Shown here: positions 22,606 to 31,441 of the stretch, piece after piece
Numbering within the stretch: the first letter of the stretch is position 1
How the letters are laid out: every line of letters begins with the position of its first letter
NCBI GenBank assembly: GCA_017646005.1
Contig: JAGCNJ010000042.1
Location: 1 to 48,634 of the forward strand
Direction of reading: 5' to 3'
DNA length: 48,634 bases
Source of the DNA: Clostridia bacterium
Lineage (GTDB): Bacteria; Bacillota; Clostridia; Oscillospirales; CAG-272
Translations under genes and position numbers: made by a program
Notes under the pieces: generated by a model
Told to the model about the DNA's origin: nothing
What the model saw: only the letters and a program-made list of their open reading frames with translations
Databases searched by the model: none

Positions 22606-23425
22606 ATACGTTGGCATCTATGTATTCGATAAGACCGGCTATCGCACCGTCATTGTTTGAGCAAACTGTGATATTGGCGACATCGCGTATCGAAGCGTGT
22701 GCGTTTGACGGGCAAGCGGAAAGATCGGAGCTTTTCAATAAATCGACATCATTTTCATAGTCGCCTATTGAGTAAAGCGTAAAATGAGTATTCTGCGCTC
22801 GGGTTTCGCACATATGCTTAAGCTCAAGTGCGGCAACGCCCTTGCTTGCGCGAATATTGTATATTTCAAGCATTGTTTCCCACGAGCGTGTGACAAAATA
22901 CGTGTTTTCTCCTGCGACACTCAGGTATTTTGTTGCAAGGTCGAGCGTTGAGGGATCTCCGCTCAATATGATGGAGTACCATTGATTAGTGGGGATCTCT
23001 TCTATCGGAATGCTCATGATCTCTTCGTTTTCTATAAGCATTTCTTTCTTGTATTTGTCGTTGATATTTCCGAGCAAATAATATTTTCTGTCGGCGGTTA
23101 TAGTTACACAAATTCCCGGAAAGCTTTCAAGAAGCGTGTTTATCATGGTGATTGCAGGACCGGGAGCGATGCATATTTCATTGATTCGCCTTTGAGTTTC
23201 AAAATCGTATATATAAGCGCCGTTACAGCATATGATAGGGGCATTGGTAAGCTTGACAAGATCGGGAGTTATCACCTTGTCGCATCTTCCCGTGGCAAAG
23301 GTGAAAAGACCGCCGTTTTCCTTAAAATAATTGACTGCGTCAATATTGCGCTCTGATACTAACTTGTTTTCGTCTATGAACGTTCCGTCGATATCGCTTA
23401 CGATGAGCTTGTTATCAAATTTCAT
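22604..23425 (-). CDS. Cof-type HAD-IIB hydrolase
   Basis: A 273-residue sugar-phosphatase-like HAD protein of the Cof/YidA type. It begins IVSDIDGTFIDENKLVSERN (nucleophile in DIDGT). The family ATGRC follows (FATGRCDKVI), with a large alpha/beta C2B cap in the middle and the motif IV segment YSIGDYENDVDLLKSSDLSACPSNA. The ATG at 23425 is preceded by GAGAGG. It is the last gene of the long queA-to-rluD run, 27 bp after rluD. The substrate (often a sugar phosphate or FMN/PLP-type phosphate) is unknown. Confidence 0.87.
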   Translation of the reverse strand: MKFDNKLIVSDIDGTFIDENKLVSERNIDAVNYFKENGGLFTFATGRCDKVITPDLVKLTNAPIICCNGAYIYDFETQRRINEICIAPGPAITMINTLLESFPGICVTITADRKYYLLGNINDKYKKEMLIENEEIMSIPIEEIPTNQWYSIILSGDPSTLDLATKYLSVAGENTYFVTRSWETMLEIYNIRASKGVAALELKHMCETRAQNTHFTLYSIGDYENDVDLLKSSDLSACPSNAHASIRDVANITVCSNNDGAIAGLIEYIDANV

Positions 23426-23452
23426 AAAGCCTCTCAAAATTGTATTGTTTGA

Positions 23453-24409
23453 TTATGCTTGATTATATGCATGTCTGAGCTTTGTAAGCACAGCTTCAAA
23501 GTAATCGGGCAGTCCGCTGTCGAAATAAAGATTTTCTCCCGTAACAGGATGAGTAAATCCGATGACCCTTGCGTGCAGACACTGACCGCACAAAAGGGAA
23601 GCGTTCTGCTTTTCAAATCTGTCGTTATTTGGCTTGTATACAGGGTCTCCGATGACCGGATGGCCGATGCTTGCCATATGGACACGTATCTGATGAGTTC
23701 TTCCTGTTTCAAGCTTTAATTCAAGTAAGGTATACGCGCCGAAGCGCTCCTTCACGGTGTAATGTGTGCGTGCATCTCTCGCGCTCTGGTTTCCTGTACG
23801 TATGACTGCCATTTTCTTGCGGTCAACCGGATGACGTCCTATAGGTGCATCTATTGTACCTGTATCCTCCTTTATGTTGCCTGCAACAACGGCATTGTAT
23901 ATGCGTGTGAATGAATGCTCTTTTATCTGCTCGGCTAAAGCAAGATGAGCCTCGTTGCATTTTGCAACGATAAGAAGTCCGCTTGTGTCCTTGTCTATCC
24001 TGTGTACAATGCCCGGACGAACGACTCCGTTAATCGAGGAAAGCGAGTCCTTGCAGTGATACATAAGAGCGTTTACAAGCGTACCGTCGGGATTTCCGGG
24101 TGCAGGATGCACAACCATTCCCTTGGGCTTGTTTACGACTAACAGGTATTTATCCTCATATACGATATCAAGCGGGATATCCTCTGCCTTTATATCGAGT
24201 ATTTCGGGCTCGGGCAGAGTAATGCTGACCGTATCGTTTGCCCGTAGCTTATAGTTTTTGCGCACCGGGATATCGTTAACACAAACGGCGCCCTCGTCAA
24301 GAAGCTTTTGCGTGGCAGAGCGTGACATATCGGCATTCTGTGATATGAAAAGATCGATACGTTCGCCGGTATTATTCTCATTTGCCGTTAGTATAAGAAT
24401 ATCGTCCAT
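23453..24409 (-). CDS. rluD: Ribosomal large subunit pseudouridine synthase, RluD/RluA family
   Basis: A 318-residue pseudouridine synthase that isomerises uridines in rRNA. An N-terminal S4 RNA-binding domain (about 14-75) leads into the catalytic domain with NKPKGMVVHPAPGN, the catalytic HRIDKDTSGLL (Asp139) and the C-terminal LETGRTHQIRVHMASIGHPVIGDPVY. Following lspA by 24 bp is the classic order in Gram-positives (YlyB in Bacillus). Family assignment is firm; the exact target uridines are inferred only by homology. Confidence 0.92.
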   Translation of the reverse strand: MDDILILTANENNTGERIDLFISQNADMSRSATQKLLDEGAVCVNDIPVRKNYKLRANDTVSITLPEPEILDIKAEDIPLDIVYEDKYLLVVNKPKGMVVHPAPGNPDGTLVNALMYHCKDSLSSINGVVRPGIVHRIDKDTSGLLIVAKCNEAHLALAEQIKEHSFTRIYNAVVAGNIKEDTGTIDAPIGRHPVDRKKMAVIRTGNQSARDARTHYTVKERFGAYTLLELKLETGRTHQIRVHMASIGHPVIGDPVYKPNNDRFEKQNASLLCGQCLHARVIGFTHPVTGENLYFDSGLPDYFEAVLTKLRHAYNQA

Positions 24410-24433
24410 AGTCAGTAAAATGCAGGGAAGACC

Positions 24434-24919
24434 TTATGTCGTTCCCTGCAAATCTCCTTCTTTTTTGTCAAAAAATATGACCTGCAATATAAGTAACGCC
24501 GCACCGATTGTCACGCAGATATCTGCGAAATTGAATATCGGGAAATCGATCGGCTCAAAGTAGATAAAATCGACTACGTATCCGAGCTTTATGCGGTCTA
24601 TCATATTTCCGATACCGCCGCCCATTATGAGTCCGAGCGATATCGCGCCGAGAGTGCTTTTGCTGTTGAATACAAACAGATATACGCCAAGCGCTATGAT
24701 CGCAATGCTTGACACAAGCATAAACACCCAACGTGATTCCGAGAGCATACCGAAAGCTGCTCCGCGGTTTTCGTGATAGGTGAAGCTTAATATATCGGGG
24801 AATATATCAAAGCTTCCGAGCCCCGTATCCTTCAGCTTTGTCACGGCTGAAAGCTTGGTATAATAATCGCAGATGACCGACATCACGATCACTATGAGCG
24901 CAAGTAGTCTTTTACTCAT
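24434..24919 (-). CDS. lspA: Lipoprotein signal peptidase II
   Basis: A 161-residue membrane aspartyl protease that removes signal peptides from prolipoproteins after diacylglyceryl modification. It has four hydrophobic segments. The conserved motifs are FTYHENRGAAFG, GGIGNMIDRI (first catalytic Asp) and FPIFNFADICV (second catalytic Asp). The ATG at 24919 overlaps the divIVA stop codon (ATGAGTAA), indicating translational coupling; an upstream extension of the frame reads back into divIVA and is not used. Confidence 0.95.
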   Translation of the reverse strand: MSKRLLALIVIVMSVICDYYTKLSAVTKLKDTGLGSFDIFPDILSFTYHENRGAAFGMLSESRWVFMLVSSIAIIALGVYLFVFNSKSTLGAISLGLIMGGGIGNMIDRIKLGYVVDFIYFEPIDFPIFNFADICVTIGAALLILQVIFFDKKEGDLQGTT

Positions 24920-25649
24920 CAACACGTACCTTGTCAATAACGATCGTTGCGCTGTTATCGGTATACGAGTTTGTCTGTTCAGCATTTACGCGGTCAAATA
25001 CGACTGTATCAGCATTTTCAAAAAGCTTGTCGGGATCAACGCTTGCCTCATCCTTGACTATATCGGTTTCAGCAGTATCGGATGGGTCGATCACAACGCT
25101 TACCTCAACCTTCGATTCGGGCGCAAGCTTGGAAAGTGCTCCCTGAGCCTTTTCTACCGCTTCCTTGAGGTATTCCTCATTTGATTTGAGCGTTACCTTA
25201 TCTGTTACAGAGGTAAGCGCGTCAACACGCTCGATATGCTCTCTGTAGGTCTTGAACAACTCGTTCTTGAGCGAGTCTACCTGACCCTTGAGCGTTACGA
25301 TGGTCTCTCTTTCGATATTGATGCGCTCGTTAAGCTCGGTAAGGATGGTGTTGCACGCATCCTTCGCGGATTTTACGATGGCATCAGCCTGTTCGTTTGC
25401 GCTTTCTACGATTTTTGAAGCAACCTTTTGCGCATTGATAAGAGCACTTCTTACCGATTCCTTTTCGCCCTCTAACTCGCCCTTCTGCTCAACAGCGGCG
25501 CGAAGCTGCTGTTCAAGCTCAAAGTTCTTTCTGAACAGCTCTGTGTATTTTTCAAGCAAAAAGTCCATATATTCATCGACCTCGGGGATACTGTAGCCCC
25601 TTACGGTTTTTGAAAAGCTTTTCTTTTTGAGTTCGCTTGGCTTTAACAT
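24912..25649 (-). CDS. divIVA: Cell-division/polarity protein DivIVA
   Basis: A 245-residue DivIVA-family protein. The N-terminal membrane-binding domain begins MLKPSELKKKSFSKTVRGYSIPEVDEYMDFL. A long coiled coil follows (about 35-185, including NFELEQQLRAAVEQKGELEGEKE and NEQADAIVKSAKDACNTI). The C-terminal tail of about 60 residues is acidic and probably disordered. DivIVA marks curved membrane at septa and poles. It is 12 bp downstream of ylmH in the usual Gram-positive order. GGAG precedes the ATG. Confidence 0.93.
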   Translation of the reverse strand: MLKPSELKKKSFSKTVRGYSIPEVDEYMDFLLEKYTELFRKNFELEQQLRAAVEQKGELEGEKESVRSALINAQKVASKIVESANEQADAIVKSAKDACNTILTELNERINIERETIVTLKGQVDSLKNELFKTYREHIERVDALTSVTDKVTLKSNEEYLKEAVEKAQGALSKLAPESKVEVSVVIDPSDTAETDIVKDEASVDPDKLFENADTVVFDRVNAEQTNSYTDNSATIVIDKVRVDE

Positions 25650-25661
25650 GGTTATACTCCC

Positions 25662-26507
25662 TTAAATATATTTAAGCACGGTGATGCGGCTTTTCCCCTT
25701 GGACGTAGTAGCGTTTGTATCCGCGATCTTATATTTTCCGTGACCGCGCACAGAGATAATATCTCCGTCTGATACCGTGTCGTCGGGCGACGCCTTTGAA
25801 TAGTAATTTAATTCAGCAAGCCCCTGACTGATAAGCGTTTTCGATTTTTCGCGCGAAATGCCGGTTATCGCCGACACGACGCAATCAAATCTGAGTGAGC
25901 TTGCGATAGCCTGGGCTGCAATTGTGTTATGCTTAAGATTTACCGCGGTGTCGTTGCCGCAAAGCTTTACCTTTACAGGTGTGCGACCGACACTTGTAAG
26001 ATTGTCTGTAATAAATCCTGCAAGCTTATCGCTTACGAAAATGTAAGCGTCGTGCTCGCTGTGTACTATAATGTCACCGACAGCGCGTCGCTCTATGCCC
26101 AGCGACAGTATCGCACCCATATAATCGCGGTGAGAAAGCTTAACGAAATCCGAGCAGGATACGTTTAACAGCTTAATGCTGTCCTTGCAGCTTTCCTTGC
26201 ACAGATCAAATACTGCCTTGTCCGACGTGTCTATGCATCCCGGCTCTAAAAGAAGTGAATACATAACGTATTCGGGGAAGCAAACGAGCACGCGGCGCTC
26301 GGCATCCTTGAAGCCTCCGTAAAAGGCAAAGCAGAAAGAACCGTCCGACATAAGGGCGGTTTTTACAAGCTTTTGCTCGCGGATATTAAGAAACGACGAA
26401 ACGCGGGTCTGAGAATCACGGCTTCTTTCGGCAAGCTCAAGAGCGTATGAGACCACGCGTTTTTCATCATCGTCAGCAAAGGATAAGAAAGACAAGCTTT
26501 TGTTCAT
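25662..26507 (-). CDS. ylmH: S4-domain RNA-binding protein YlmH
   Basis: A 281-residue protein of the YlmH family. The C-terminal S4 domain covers about 200-265 (RFDCVVSAITGISREKSKTLISQGLAELNYYSKASPDDTVSDGDIISVRGHGKYKI). The N-terminal region has the family pattern of EKRVVSYALELAERS and YMGAILSLGIERRAVGDIIV. YlmH-type proteins bind ribosome or tRNA-associated sites and have been linked to ribosome rescue. It lies between yggT (4 bp) and divIVA (12 bp) in the conserved division cluster. Confidence 0.92.
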   Translation of the reverse strand: MNKSLSFLSFADDDEKRVVSYALELAERSRDSQTRVSSFLNIREQKLVKTALMSDGSFCFAFYGGFKDAERRVLVCFPEYVMYSLLLEPGCIDTSDKAVFDLCKESCKDSIKLLNVSCSDFVKLSHRDYMGAILSLGIERRAVGDIIVHSEHDAYIFVSDKLAGFITDNLTSVGRTPVKVKLCGNDTAVNLKHNTIAAQAIASSLRFDCVVSAITGISREKSKTLISQGLAELNYYSKASPDDTVSDGDIISVRGHGKYKIADTNATTSKGKSRITVLKYI

Positions 26508-26511
26508 TCGC

Positions 26512-26805
26512 TTACACTCCTATACTCGACAGAAGATCTGCCGCAATGCTTAAAAGGATAAACGAAATGAAAAAGGAAATGTCTATCGGCAGAGAGCTAA
26601 GTGTGTCACTTCTCTCTACAAACAGCCTTACCGGCAGGATGAACGGCTCGGTCACTCTGTATGCAAATTCCTCTATCGGATTATCATCCGATAGAGGGAG
26701 CCACGAAAGTATGGCGCGCAAAAACATAAGCATGAGAACGACCGACAAAAGCACGTCAATTATGCCGGTAAAGAGATATAGTAAAACGTATGCGAAATTG
26801 TTCAC
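26512..26805 (-). CDS. yggT: YggT family membrane protein (YlmG)
   Basis: A 97-residue protein with two hydrophobic segments, LLYLFTGIIDVLLSVVLMLMFLRAIL near the N-terminus and the C-terminal ISFFISFILLSIAADLL. Between them is the YggT signature (RAILSWLPLSDDNPIEEFAYRVTEPFILPVR). The start is taken as the GTG at 26805, since AGAGG lies 6 nt upstream; the TTG at 26811 overlaps that spacing. It sits between sepF and ylmH, as in Bacillus, and is thought to act at the division site or in membrane organisation. Confidence 0.9.
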   Translation of the reverse strand: MNNFAYVLLYLFTGIIDVLLSVVLMLMFLRAILSWLPLSDDNPIEEFAYRVTEPFILPVRLFVERSDTLSSLPIDISFFISFILLSIAADLLSSIGV

Positions 26806-26836
26806 GTACAACCTCTGAAAACAAGGGTATTAAGAA

Positions 26837-27256
26837 TTACTCCTCAACGCTGTTTTCAAGTGCAGCAGCTGCGGAATCGCCTGTAACGTCAACGTTGTGG
26901 GGAGTGATGATGAAGGTGTTAGCCGCAACGTTCTTGAAGTTACCCTGGATAGAGTAAACAACGCCGTGAAGGAAGTCGATAAGGTGGATAGCATCCTCCT
27001 TCTGAGTGCCTTCAAGGTTAAGAACTACGGTCTTGCCCTCGATAAGGTGGCTTGCGATCTGCTTAGCCTCGCTGTAGGAAGAGGGCTTAACTACCTTAAG
27101 CTGGAGAGAAGAGCCTGTCATACCTACTGTATCAGCTTCGCCCTCGCCTTCATACTCATACTGAGCGTCGTCAGCATCGTAAGGGTTGTATGCAGCCTCT
27201 GCATCTGTGGTTTCGTTGTTTGCCATTCCGTTTTTGATTCTGTCGAAAAAGTTCAT
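26837..27256 (-). CDS. sepF: Cell-division protein SepF
   Basis: SepF bundles and tethers FtsZ filaments to the membrane. The 139-residue product has the N-terminal amphipathic membrane helix (MNFFDRIKNGM), a Tyr/Glu/Asp-rich linker (about 15-50) and the SepF fold (about 52-130: KVVKPSSYSEAKQIASHLIEGKTVVLNLEGTQKEDAIHLIDFLHGVVYSIQGNFKNVAANTFIITP). The ATG at 27256 follows GGAGG by 5 nt, and gives the proper membrane-targeting helix at the extreme N-terminus. Confidence 0.95.
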   Translation of the reverse strand: MNFFDRIKNGMANNETTDAEAAYNPYDADDAQYEYEGEGEADTVGMTGSSLQLKVVKPSSYSEAKQIASHLIEGKTVVLNLEGTQKEDAIHLIDFLHGVVYSIQGNFKNVAANTFIITPHNVDVTGDSAAAALENSVEE

Positions 27257-27286
27257 TTTATCCTCCAAAAATTTATGATTCTTAAT

Positions 27287-27982
27287 TTATTTTCTTTCTC
27301 CGAAGAGAGCAGTGCCCATTCTTATACGGGTCGAGCCCGCCTTGACTGCCTGTGTGAACGAACCACTCATTCCCATAGACAAAACATCCATACATATATT
27401 ATGTATGTTTTTTTCTGAAATGTCAATAAAATATTGATAAGTTTTACAAAAATATTCAAATTTTTTTGTATTATCGTCGGTTTTTGGTGCGATTGTCATA
27501 AGTCCGCGCACCTTTATGTGCTCAAAAGTCGAAATTTCATAGAGAAAATCGTAAAGCTCTCCGGGAATAACACCGCCCTTTTGCTCCTCTTCTCCGATAT
27601 TGACCTCTACAAGCACGTCCATTATCCTGTGTGCTTTTTCTGCTCGCATATCTATTTCGCGTGCAAGCCTTACAGAGTCAACCGATTCGATCATATCGAC
27701 CTTGTCGATTATATATTTGACCTTATTTGTCTGAAGTGATCCGATGAGATGCACGTTGACCTTACGGTCCTTCGGGAACTCTATCCGGTCGTACTTGGAT
27801 AACAGCTCTTGGACGCGGTTTTCGCCGATGTAAGATATACCAAGCTCGTTTATAGCATAATTGATAGCCTCTACCGGCTGATTTTTTGTGACCGCCATAA
27901 TATCAACAGGGCGGTCGGTAAGGGTAGAAAGCGTTTGTACTATCTGCCCGTAATTTTCCTTTATAACTTCAAAATCTAACAT
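27287..27982 (-). CDS. yggS: YggS family PLP-binding protein (YlmE)
   Basis: A 231-residue single-domain alanine-racemase-fold protein that binds pyridoxal phosphate and helps PLP homeostasis. The PLP lysine lies in IMAVTKNQ (about residue 33). Other motifs are GENRVQELLSKYD, VHLIGSLQTNKVKYI, LVEVNIGEEEQKGG, and the C-terminal LSMGMSGSFTQAVKAGSTRIRMGTALFG. Its ATG overlaps the stop of the preceding HlyD-like gene by one base (TGATG). The location next to sepF is the norm in Gram-positives. Confidence 0.94.
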   Translation of the reverse strand: MLDFEVIKENYGQIVQTLSTLTDRPVDIMAVTKNQPVEAINYAINELGISYIGENRVQELLSKYDRIEFPKDRKVNVHLIGSLQTNKVKYIIDKVDMIESVDSVRLAREIDMRAEKAHRIMDVLVEVNIGEEEQKGGVIPGELYDFLYEISTFEHIKVRGLMTIAPKTDDNTKKFEYFCKTYQYFIDISEKNIHNICMDVLSMGMSGSFTQAVKAGSTRIRMGTALFGERK

Positions 27983-29268
27983 CAGTTTATCACCTTGCCG
28001 GCATACAGATTCTTACCGCTTACGATTATGTTGTCGTATACGTACAAAACACCGTACGGCGTTTCCGCGGGATTCGGCTCTGCGGCAATATAGTAGTTTT
28101 CGTTCTGACCGATTATTTCTGTCGTACAGAAATAAACCTTGGAGCCGTAAAGGATATAGACGCCCTCTTTTCCGTCAACGACTCTGAGTGCACCTGTCGG
28201 CACCTTAATGCCCGAAACCGAGCTTTTGATGATTTTGACCGGCTGCATACGGGCAAAGGAGAATTCCTTCGGTGCGTCGAAGGATTCAAACAGAAGAATG
28301 CTTCCGTCGCCGTCTGTATCCGACACGATCTTTACCAGCTTAAGCGAAAGCTTCTTGTTGCCGTTAAGCTCGAAAATTATATCGTAGCTTCTGCCGAGCG
28401 ATAAATCCTTGAGATCGGATTTTGAAACGGGGCAGGCAAGATACCATCTGTAATCGTATGCGATCTTACCGATGACCGAATCGGAGATCTCATCGGGTGA
28501 GCGCAGGGTGAAGTTTATGAAATCGTCGTAGGACATATCAAGAGCTGTGTCTGCGGTGAAAATGCTTTCATATCCGTCGCATACCGAATAGAAGTAGCCG
28601 GATCTGTCTGAATAAACGCTTGTCGTTATTGCGCCAAGCGAGCTTTCGTATTTGTCGCGCTCGTTTTCAAGCATTTTGATCTTGTCGTCGTACCCGTTGG
28701 TTTCGCCGGTGATCACCATTCTTCTGTTGAGAAGCATGAGCATATCGTCAGAGTTTGAAAGCACGCCGGATATATTTTCTCTTTCAAGACCGAGTCTTAT
28801 GCTGTAGTAAAGCTCGGTAAGCTTTGAATCTATGCTTGAGGTATCTGATGACATATACGCCTTGTCAATATTGCTTTTTTCAAGAAACGCGATGCTGTTG
28901 TTGATATCTATGAGTGTGTTGCCCTGAGCAAGACCTCCGTCATCGTAAAGCGAGGCTATGCAAGCGTTTTTGCTGATCTTTGTACCGTCATCATAATAAT
29001 ACGCGGCGGAGCTTGCGTGTCCGCTTGATGATACGATATGCTCGTTACGCATTATGTAAGCGTCGCTTGAAACTGTTATTTCATCTGTTACAGGAGTAGC
29101 TGTCTCTGTTGTAATGCTGTCTGCGGCAGAGAAAAACAGGTGGTATATAAGGTATGCAGAAGCCGCGAGCAGAACTATCGAGCTTGCGGCATATTTGAAT
29201 ATTTTCGATCCGAATACTGCCCCTGCAAGGCTTGTTTCTTTCTTTGCTCCCGGTTGTTTTTTCTTCAA
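27982..29268 (-). CDS. HlyD-like membrane-anchored periplasmic-adaptor-type protein
   Basis: A 428-residue protein with one N-terminal membrane anchor (about residues 26-50, IFKYAASSIVLLAASAYLIYHLFF) and an extracytoplasmic region. Features recalling HlyD/membrane fusion proteins are the lipoyl-like halves (IVSSSGHASSAAYYYDDGTKISKNACIASLYDD near 90-120 and GRSYDIIFELNGNKKLSLKLVKIVSD near 305-330), a helical stretch between them, and a C-terminal barrel-like part (IKVPTGALRVVDGKEGVYILYGSKVYF). The TTG at 29268 is preferred because AGGTGA lies 6 nt before it. No ABC or RND partner is adjacent. It sits at the head of the division cluster. Confidence 0.75.
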   Translation of the reverse strand: MKKKQPGAKKETSLAGAVFGSKIFKYAASSIVLLAASAYLIYHLFFSAADSITTETATPVTDEITVSSDAYIMRNEHIVSSSGHASSAAYYYDDGTKISKNACIASLYDDGGLAQGNTLIDINNSIAFLEKSNIDKAYMSSDTSSIDSKLTELYYSIRLGLERENISGVLSNSDDMLMLLNRRMVITGETNGYDDKIKMLENERDKYESSLGAITTSVYSDRSGYFYSVCDGYESIFTADTALDMSYDDFINFTLRSPDEISDSVIGKIAYDYRWYLACPVSKSDLKDLSLGRSYDIIFELNGNKKLSLKLVKIVSDTDGDGSILLFESFDAPKEFSFARMQPVKIIKSSVSGIKVPTGALRVVDGKEGVYILYGSKVYFCTTEIIGQNENYYIAAEPNPAETPYGVLYVYDNIIVSGKNLYAGKVIN

Positions 29269-29303
29269 TTTTATCACCTGAAAATTTAATTTAACTATAA
29301 CTA

Positions 29304-30263
29304 TTACATTATATCACAAAATCCGAGTCCGGTTAAGTGCTTAAGCGCATTGTTTACAATAATTTTAAATTCCGCACATTCGTCAGGGTACAGCCACAGT
29401 ATTTTTTCATTGCGTTTGAACCATGTAAGCTGCCTTTTTGCATATCTTCTGCTTTCGCGCTTTACCTTATCGACCGCTTCTTCGAGAGTAGCCTTGCCGT
29501 CAATATATTCAATGATCTCCTTATACCCGATAGCCTGCGCGGCGGTAGTACCTTTGCGAAGGATATTCTTGTCAAGAAGATTTCTTACCTCATTAAGAAG
29601 ACCGTCTTCCATCATAATGTCGACGCGTCTGTCGATGCGCTCGTAAAGCTTTTCACGCGAGTTGAAATTCAGACCGAAATAAACGGTATCGTATTCGCTT
29701 TCCTTTTCGTGAGAGCGTTTGTCCCACTCGGATTTTTTTACGCCAGTGGCGTGGAATATTTCAAGCGCACGGATAACGCGCTTTAAGTTGTTAGGATGTG
29801 TAGCCGCGGCACTTTCCGGGTCGATTTCCTCAAGGATCGAATAGATATATTCATTCCCCTTTTCGCGTGCAAGCTCAAAAAGGCTTTCCCTGTATTCAAG
29901 GTCCGTATCTGCGTCCGAAAATTCGGTTGAGGATGTAATATTATCTATATAAAGCCCCGTGCCGCCGCAAAGTATCGGTATACTGCCGCGCGATAGGACG
30001 TCGTCTATGATCCTTCGCGCATCGCTTACAAATTCAGCGCATGAGTACGAATCTGTAACGGCAGGGTCAACGATATCGAGCATATGATGGATAACGCCCT
30101 CTTTTTCATTTTCTGCAGGCTTTGCCGTGCCGATATCAAGATGCTTGTATATCTGCATTGAGTCACAGGATATCACCTCGCCGTTTATTCTTTTTGCAAG
30201 AGCCACGGCAAGAGCACTTTTACCCGATGCCGTCGGGCCTACTATCGCAATAAGCTTTTTCAT
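29304..30263 (-). CDS. miaA: tRNA dimethylallyltransferase MiaA
   Basis: MiaA adds a dimethylallyl group to N6 of A37 in tRNAs that read UNN codons. Motifs are the P-loop GPTASGKSALAVAL near the N-terminus, ISCDSMQIYKHLDIGTAKP, PILCGGTGLYI, AAATHPNNLKRVIRALEI, AAQAIGYKEI, and SRRYAKRQLTWFKRN. The product is 319 residues from the ATG at 30263, which has GGAG 6 nt upstream. MiaB, which thiomethylates the product base, is encoded at 39218, so both steps of ms2i6A are present. Confidence 0.96.
   Translation of the reverse strand: MKKLIAIVGPTASGKSALAVALAKRINGEVISCDSMQIYKHLDIGTAKPAENEKEGVIHHMLDIVDPAVTDSYSCAEFVSDARRIIDDVLSRGSIPILCGGTGLYIDNITSSTEFSDADTDLEYRESLFELAREKGNEYIYSILEEIDPESAAATHPNNLKRVIRALEIFHATGVKKSEWDKRSHEKESEYDTVYFGLNFNSREKLYERIDRRVDIMMEDGLLNEVRNLLDKNILRKGTTAAQAIGYKEIIEYIDGKATLEEAVDKVKRESRRYAKRQLTWFKRNEKILWLYPDECAEFKIIVNNALKHLTGLGFCDIM
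29308..29336 (-). promoter_or_regulatory. Promoter of the hlyD-yggS-sepF cluster inside the miaA 3' end
   Basis: Minus strand TTAACC (29336-29331), 17 nt, TATAAT (29313-29308) in a TGATATAAT context. The hexamers lie within the last codons of miaA, so the division cluster may be transcribed separately from queA-miaA. Confidence 0.5.
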
Positions 30264-30298
30264 TGTTTGCTCCGTGTATGTGTTTGGTATATGCAATT

Positions 30299-31366
30299 TT
30301 ATTCAATAAACATCGCATCGCCGAAAGAGAAAAAACGGTATTTTTCCTTTATTGCTTCGGTATAAGCGTCCATTATCGTATCCTTGCCTGCAAGTGCGCT
30401 CACAAGCATAAGGAGCGTGCTTTCGGGCAGGTGGAAATTTGTTATAAGCGCATCCGTTGCTTTGAATTTGTATCCGGGGTAGATAAAGATTCCGGTATCA
30501 CCCACTGTCGGATGCACAATGCCGCTTTCGTCCGATGCGCTTTCAAGCGTGCGGCATGAGGTCGTGCCTACGGCAATTATCCTGCCTCCGTTTTTTCTGC
30601 GCTCGTTAATAATGTCCGCAGATTCTTTTGTTACCGTGATGTATTCCGAATGCATGATATGCTCATCAAGCTTGTCCACCTTCACAGGTCTGAACGTGCC
30701 GAGACCGACGTGAAGCATGACCGGTACGACAGCCGCGCCTTTTTTCTTTATTGCACCGAGTAATTCTTCTGTAAAGTGAAGCCCTGCCGTAGGAGCCGCC
30801 GCCGAGCCCTCGTGCTTTGCATAAACGGTCTGATAGCGCGTTTTGTCCTCAAGCTTTTGCGTAATATACGGCGGAAGCGGCATATTGCCGACAATATCAA
30901 GCACGTTGTATATGTTTTCGTATTTTTCCTTGTCGTAATCGAACTCAAGTAACCTGTTTCCGCCCTCAAGAGTTTCCTTTACGGTCGCACGCAATATGCC
31001 GTCGCCGAATATAATTATAGTGCCGGGCTTGCATTTCTTGCCCGGACGAACGAGCGTTTCCCAGAGATCTAACCCGTGAGATTTCAACATTACGACCTCA
31101 ATGCTTGCGCCGGTGCCCTCCTTGATCCCGTACATACGCGCGGGGATCACCTTGGAATTGTTTATCACAAGCACGTCGTTTTCATTTATATAGTCGATTA
31201 TGTCGTGAAATATTCTGTGAGTGATAGTATTATCTTCGCGGTTTATCACCATAAGCCGTGAGCTGTCGCGTTTTTCCATAGGTGTTTGCGCAATAAGCTC
31301 CTCGGGGAGATCGTAGTAAAAATCGTGCGTGGTAAGCTCTGAGGGGAGGCGGGTGTTGTTGATCAT
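30299..31366 (-). CDS. queA: S-adenosylmethionine:tRNA ribosyltransferase-isomerase QueA
   Basis: QueA transfers the ribosyl part of SAM to preQ1-modified tRNA to form epoxyqueuosine. The 355-residue product has the N-terminal [65 protein letters not shown] and the C-terminal [18 protein letters not shown]. The ATG at 31366 has GGAG 7 nt upstream and starts at the family N-terminus. Its pathway partner tgt is at 45912 in the same window. queA heads the long minus-strand run and is divergent from dapA. Confidence 0.95.
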   Translation of the reverse strand: MINNTRLPSELTTHDFYYDLPEELIAQTPMEKRDSSRLMVINREDNTITHRIFHDIIDYINENDVLVINNSKVIPARMYGIKEGTGASIEVVMLKSHGLDLWETLVRPGKKCKPGTIIIFGDGILRATVKETLEGGNRLLEFDYDKEKYENIYNVLDIVGNMPLPPYITQKLEDKTRYQTVYAKHEGSAAAPTAGLHFTEELLGAIKKKGAAVVPVMLHVGLGTFRPVKVDKLDEHIMHSEYITVTKESADIINERRKNGGRIIAVGTTSCRTLESASDESGIVHPTVGDTGIFIYPGYKFKATDALITNFHLPESTLLMLVSALAGKDTIMDAYTEAIKEKYRFFSFGDAMFIE

Positions 31367-31441
31367 TGTTAAACTCCATTCTGCCGCGGTAAGCGACAAG
31401 ATCTGTGCGGATACGGAATGACTTGTAATGAGGGAAAGTAA

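Noticed and set aside
31367..31441. preQ1 riboswitch before queA
   Set aside because: The 75-bp queA-dapA gap shows no preQ1-type pseudoknot pattern.
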